Origin: an uncultured Clostridiaceae bacterium
GTDB lineage: Bacteria > Bacillota > Clostridia > Clostridiales > Oxobacteraceae
NCBI GenBank assembly: GCA_937900065.1
Contig: CALCDS010000274.1
Location: 1 to 35,019 of the forward strand
DNA: 35,019 nucleotides
Direction of reading: 5' to 3'
A program made the position numbers and the translations under genes. The notes below the pieces were generated by a model, which ran no database searches, was not told where the DNA came from, and was given only the letters and a program-made list of their open reading frames with translations. Below are positions 31,911-35,019 of this stretch, piece after piece (positions within the stretch are counted from its first letter, which is position 1; the number at the start of each line of letters is the position of its first letter).

Positions 31911-33470
31911 ATGAGAAAGGAGGTGTTTTATATACCCTTATTAAAAATTGCTATTTATGTGATATGCGGCGCAGCAACTTTTTTAATAGGATATCTTGTA
32001 AGAAGATATATAGCTGAAGAGAAAATATCTAGTGCAGAAGAAGCTGCAAAAAAGATAGTATCCGAAGCTGAAAAAGAAGCCGAGTCTAAGAAAAGGGAAA
32101 CGGTGCTTGAAGCTAAAGAAGAAATACATAAGCTGAGGACCGAACTCGATAGGGAGACACGTGAAAGACGAAGCGAGCTCCAGAGAATGGAAAGGCGTGT
32201 TCTTTTAAGAGAAGAGACTCTGGATAAAAAAGTTGAATCCGCTGAACAAAAAGAAGAAATGTTAAATAAGAAGCACGAAGAAATTCAAGCTTTACAGGAT
32301 CAAATCACAGAACTTTATAATAAGCAATTAAAAGAGCTGGAAAGACTTTCAGGTTTGACTTCTGAAGAGGCAAAGGAATTATTGCTAGATAATATCAAGA
32401 AGGAAACGAAGCACGAAGCTGCTATGATGATAAAGGATATTGAGACTAAAGCTAAGGATGAAGCGGACAAAAGAGCAAAAGAGATCATCTCATATGCAAT
32501 ACAGAGATGTGCTGCAGACCATGTGGCTGAAACCACAGTATCCGCTGTTGCGCTTCCTAATGATGAAATGAAAGGCAGAATTATTGGAAGAGAAGGCAGG
32601 AACATAAGAACCTTTGAGACCTTGACTGGTATTGATTTAATTATTGACGATACTCCTGAAACCGTAATATTATCGGGATTTGATCCCATAAGGAGAGAAG
32701 TTGCAAGGATAGCATTGGAAAAGCTTATTGCTGATGGTAGAATTCATCCGGCAAGGATAGAAGAAATGGTTGAGAAAGCCAAAAAAGAAGTAGATAATGA
32801 TATTAAAGAAGAGGGAGAACAAGCTACATTTGAGACAGGTGTACATGGACTTCATCCAGAACTTATAAAACTTTTAGGCAGGCTGAAATATAGAACAAGC
32901 TACGGTCAAAACGTACTTAAACATTCTATAGAAGTGGCCCAACTAGCTGGTTTGATGGCTGCTGAGCTTGGAGCCGATGTAGCTTTGGCAAAACGCGCAG
33001 GATTGCTTCACGATATCGGCAAAGCCGTGGATCATGAGGTCGAAGGTCCACATGTGAGCATAGGAGCCGATGTTGCAAAGAAATATCATGAGTCTCCAAA
33101 TGTAATACATGCAATATTAGCTCACCATAATGATATTGAACCGCAGACGATTGAAGCCGTATTGGTACAGGCCGCAGATGCTATTTCGGCAGCAAGGCCG
33201 GGTGCTAGAAGAGAAACACTTGAAGCATATATTAAGAGACTTGAAACTCTTGAGAATATAGCGGACTCATTCGAAGGCGTTGAGAAATCATATGCTATAC
33301 AAGCAGGTAGGGAAATAAGAATCATTGTTAAACCTGAAGAGATCGATGATGCTGAAGCAGTGCAAATGTCCAGAGATATTGTTAAGAAAATAGAAAGTGA
33401 ACTTGAATATCCAGGGCAGATTAAAGTAAATGTGATAAGAGAAACAAGAGCAATAGAATATGCAAAATAA
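31911..33470 (+). CDS. rny: Ribonuclease Y
   Basis: Membrane-anchored endoribonuclease that starts mRNA decay in Gram-positive bacteria. It has one N-terminal membrane helix (LLKIAIYVICGAATFLIGYL), a long charged coiled coil (about residues 40-190), a KH domain (GRIIGREGRNIRTFETLTGI, about 223-242), and an HD domain with HDIGKAVDHE (about 363-372). Length is about 512-530 aa depending on the start, near the family's 520. The start is unclear: the strong AAGGAGGTG (31917-31925) is followed at proper spacing only by ATA 31932. ATG 31911, used here, lies before the site and has none of its own, and GTG 31923 is inside it. spoVS follows after a terminator, as in Bacillus, but ymdB is missing. Confidence 0.95.
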   Translation: MRKEVFYIPLLKIAIYVICGAATFLIGYLVRRYIAEEKISSAEEAAKKIVSEAEKEAESKKRETVLEAKEEIHKLRTELDRETRERRSELQRMERRVLLREETLDKKVESAEQKEEMLNKKHEEIQALQDQITELYNKQLKELERLSGLTSEEAKELLLDNIKKETKHEAAMMIKDIETKAKDEADKRAKEIISYAIQRCAADHVAETTVSAVALPNDEMKGRIIGREGRNIRTFETLTGIDLIIDDTPETVILSGFDPIRREVARIALEKLIADGRIHPARIEEMVEKAKKEVDNDIKEEGEQATFETGVHGLHPELIKLLGRLKYRTSYGQNVLKHSIEVAQLAGLMAAELGADVALAKRAGLLHDIGKAVDHEVEGPHVSIGADVAKKYHESPNVIHAILAHHNDIEPQTIEAVLVQAADAISAARPGARRETLEAYIKRLETLENIADSFEGVEKSYAIQAGREIRIIVKPEEIDDAEAVQMSRDIVKKIESELEYPGQIKVNVIRETRAIEYAK

Positions 33471-33486
33471 ATAAAACAGTTAACAG

Positions 33487-33510
33487 AGGAAGCAGAGATG
33501 CTTCCTTTTT
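33487..33510 (+). terminator. rny terminator
   Basis: AGGAAGC (33487-33493) and GCTTCCT (33500-33506) pair around AGAGAT, followed by a T run. Confidence 0.85.
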
Positions 33511-33531
33511 AAATTATAGGGTTAATTATAT

Positions 33532-33544
33532 TTAATATAGCTAA
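33532..33544. repeat. Terminal-repeat-like motif downstream of rny
   Basis: TTAATATAGCTAA is the exact reverse complement of the motif core at 31747-31759 and resembles the right end of repeat family 1 at 1-57 (TTTAACATAGCCTAA). It lies 20 bases after the rny terminator. Low-complexity AT content leaves chance possible. Confidence 0.35.
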
Positions 33545-33667
33545 CATTTTAGGTATGCTGCCGGTCTAACTTTTTATCTTTAAAATAAGATGGCGTTCTT
33601 AATGAAATAGCAATTTTACCAAAAATACTAAATATTTTAAAAATTATATATAAACTTTAGCAAAAAA

Positions 33668-33696
33668 GGAGGATATTTATTACTCATATAGAATTA
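33668..33696 (+). promoter_or_regulatory. Sigma-H promoter of spoVS
   Basis: GGAGGATAT (33668-33676) fits the sigma-H -35 consensus RnAGGAWWW at every position, and ATAGAATTA (33688-33696) fits the -10 consensus RnnGAATWW. The spacer is 11 bases, within the accepted 11-12. No ATG/GTG/TTG follows the GGAGG at translation spacing, so it is not a ribosome site. spoVS is known to be a sigma-H gene in B. subtilis. The start would be near 33703. Confidence 0.8.
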
Positions 33697-33749
33697 AACA
33701 ATATATTGATCTATAAGCCAAATTATACATATTATGGAGGGTAATAATT

Positions 33750-34010
33750 ATGGAGGTATTAAAAGTTTCAGCAAAGTCGAATCCAAATTCGGTTGCAGGA
33801 GCGCTGGCAGGAGTTTTAAGGGAAAGAGGAGAAGCGGAAATACAGGCAATTGGAGCTGGAGCTATAAATCAAGCAGTTAAAGCAATAGCTATAGCAAGAG
33901 GATTTGTTGCTCCAAGTGGCATAGATCTTATCTGCATTCCGGCTTTCACCGACATACAAATAGACGGTGAAGAAAGGACAGCAATCAAATTTATAGTACA
34001 ACCAAGATAA
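33750..34010 (+). CDS. spoVS: Stage V sporulation protein S
   Basis: An 86-aa Alba-like fold protein needed in B. subtilis for normal sporulation beyond stage V and linked to control of septation; its biochemical role is still open. The sequence is nearly canonical: EVLKVSAKSNPNSVAGALAG at the start, IQAIGAGAINQAVKAIAIARGF in the middle (about residues 31-52) and IPAFTDIQIDGEERTAIKFIV near the end. GGAGGG (33736-33741) lies 8 bases before ATG 33750. It is preceded by a sigma-H promoter and followed by a strong terminator, so it is a single-gene unit. It is not foreign to the region; the same neighbour pair rny-spoVS is found widely. Confidence 0.97.
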   Translation: MEVLKVSAKSNPNSVAGALAGVLRERGEAEIQAIGAGAINQAVKAIAIARGFVAPSGIDLICIPAFTDIQIDGEERTAIKFIVQPR

Positions 34011-34016
34011 TTGAAG

Positions 34017-34048
34017 ACACCTGCTTGATAAATAAGCAGGTGTTTTAA
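34017..34048 (+). terminator. spoVS terminator
   Basis: ACACCTGCTT (34017-34026) and AAGCAGGTGT (34034-34043) form a perfect 10-bp stem around GATAAAT, followed by TTTAATTT. Confidence 0.9.
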
Positions 34049-34127
34049 TTTGCCAATTTTATAAACATATTTTACAGTAAAAATAGTGTATAATAATTCA
34101 TATATTGGTTTTTGAAGGAGGAGACAT

Positions 34128-34979
34128 ATGGAATTAGCTGATCTTCATATACATTCAAATAAGTCTGACGGCCTTTTATCGCCAAGCCAGATCGTTGACT
34201 GTGGGGTGGAAAAGGGATTAAAGGCTCTATCGATTACTGATCATGATACTATAGACGGCATAGAGACTGCAATTGATTATGCTGCAGATAAAGATATAGA
34301 AGTTATTCCAGGAATCGAATTTAGTACTGAATATGAGGGCGTAGAGGTACATATGCTTGGCTATTGTTTCGATTATAAAAATTTTGAATTGAATTCATTT
34401 CTAAAAAAGCTGAAGGACAGCAGGATTGAACGGGCAAAAAAAATGGTTAAGCAGCTTAATAATATTGGGATTCAAATAAGCTTTGAAGATGTATGCAAAT
34501 TGGCCAAAAGCGCATCATCCATTGGAAGGCCCCATGTAGCAAGAGCTCTTATAAATCACGGTTATGCCAGCAGAATTGAAGAAGCTTTTGATAAATATAT
34601 GAGCTATGGGAGGCCTGGATATGTTGAAAGATATAAAATATCGCCTTTTCAGGCCATAGAATTGATTTCAAGATGCAATGGCGTTTCATCGCTAGCCCAT
34701 CCCGGATTAATAATAAATGTGGATAAACTTCAGCTTATTAAAAGATTAAAAGAATGGGGGCTTTCCGGCATAGAAGTATACCATACAAAACATAGTGAAG
34801 AAGATAGCAAACGCTTCTATGATATAGCCATGAACCTTGAGCTTATCCCTACAGGTGGTACTGATTTTCATGGAGATTTAGGCGCTGGGAAGCCTATGAT
34901 AGGTGATGTGACCGTGCCATATGAAAATGTTCTAAAGCTTAAAAAGCGCAAAAGTATGTTAAATTCATCGCACAATTGA
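34128..34979 (+). CDS. PHP-domain phosphoesterase (TrpH/YciV/RNase AM-like)
   Basis: A 283-aa metal-dependent phosphoesterase made almost wholly of a PHP domain. Metal ligands are visible in DLHIHSNKSDGLLSP (about residues 5-19), SITDHDTIDGIETA (about 36-49), IPGIEFSTEY (about 60-69), HMLGY (about 75-79), GRPHVARALINHGY (about 138-151), SLAHPG (about 187-192) and GGTDFHGD near residue 243-250. Known relatives act as 3',5'-nucleoside bisphosphate phosphatases or 5'-3' exonucleases on short RNA (RNase AM). An RNA-end or pAp-type substrate would fit the neighbouring rny, but this is inference. GAAGGAGGAG lies about 6 bases before ATG 34128. A TATAAT at 34089-34094 may be its -10; no good -35 is seen. 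Confidence 0.88.
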   Translation: MELADLHIHSNKSDGLLSPSQIVDCGVEKGLKALSITDHDTIDGIETAIDYAADKDIEVIPGIEFSTEYEGVEVHMLGYCFDYKNFELNSFLKKLKDSRIERAKKMVKQLNNIGIQISFEDVCKLAKSASSIGRPHVARALINHGYASRIEEAFDKYMSYGRPGYVERYKISPFQAIELISRCNGVSSLAHPGLIINVDKLQLIKRLKEWGLSGIEVYHTKHSEEDSKRFYDIAMNLELIPTGGTDFHGDLGAGKPMIGDVTVPYENVLKLKKRKSMLNSSHN

Positions 34980-35006
34980 TATGATATAATAAGACAAAGT
35001 CATAAA

Positions 35007-35019
35007 TTTAGACTATGTT
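35007..35019. repeat. Probable left end of another family 1 repeat, cut by the window edge
   Basis: TTTAGACTATGTT at the window end resembles the left terminus TTTAGCTATGTTAAA of the 18900 copy and the reverse complement of the right end at 43-57. It starts 27 bases after the PHP gene. Too short to be sure. Confidence 0.4.

Noticed and set aside
33607..33664. A third copy of the AGCAAA-type hairpin before spoVS
   Set aside because: The left half is only loosely similar and the right end does not pair with it; AT-rich chance is likelier.
33673..33744. A 23-codon leader peptide after GGAGG, ending in the spoVS ribosome site
   Set aside because: It would need an ATA start; the GGAGG is better explained as the sigma-H -35 box.
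34986..35004. TATAAT after the PHP gene as a promoter for the next gene
   Set aside because: There is no -35 box and the window ends before any gene.

Overview
The window looks like chromosomal core sequence of a spore-forming, low-GC Clostridia bacterium; I cannot name the genus. The evidence is the PolC-type replicative polymerase (1419 aa, with a proofreading exonuclease inserted in the PHP domain), the sporulation genes spoVS, ylmC/ymxH-like and spoIIIE/ftsK, AT-rich intergenic DNA, heavy use of ATA and AGA/AGG codons, a Gram-positive LexA box before recA, and a gene order largely collinear with the uppS-to-spoVS segment of Bacillus subtilis. All 31 genes are on the + strand. There are no rRNA, tRNA or CRISPR features, no transposase gene and no obvious foreign cargo.

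Layout. 0.1-6.0 kb: an isoprenoid and envelope operon (uppS, cdsA, a YtvI/AI-2E-like membrane protein, dxr, rseP, ispG), closed by a strong terminator. 6.1-11.0 kb: a small family 2 glycosyltransferase followed by polC. 11.0-18.9 kb: a strong promoter and long leader, then the translation operon rimP-nusA-ylxR-ylxQ-infB-rbfA-nrnA-truB, with ribF after it. 19.2-21.8 kb: rpsO and pnp, with a candidate S15 leader RNA. 22.0-27.5 kb: dut, a YlmC/YmxH-like PRC-barrel gene, a DapG-type aspartokinase, a TepA/ClpP-like protease and the FtsK/SpoIIIE translocase. 27.7-31.7 kb: rimO-pgsA, recA under LexA, and recX. 31.8-35.0 kb: rny, spoVS with a near-ideal sigma-H promoter, and a PHP-domain phosphoesterase.

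The genes serve four linked tasks: making the isoprenoid lipid carrier and phospholipid, translation and RNA turnover, DNA replication, repair and segregation, and sporulation.

The least conventional content lies between the genes. A family of small palindromic, non-coding repeats recurs at operon boundaries (1-57, 18900-19131, 21811-21917, 22510-22537, 25041-25110, and probably 35007-35019). One copy is a long multi-hairpin form, one is an internally deleted form, and one supplies the stop codon of the TepA-like gene. A second possible hairpin family lies before ribF and dut. Other points worth checking are rny, whose strong Shine-Dalgarno is followed at proper spacing only by an ATA codon; recA, where a hairpin sits between the Shine-Dalgarno and the ATG; and the unusual number of TTG start codons in the RNA and translation genes. 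I found no wholly new multi-gene system.
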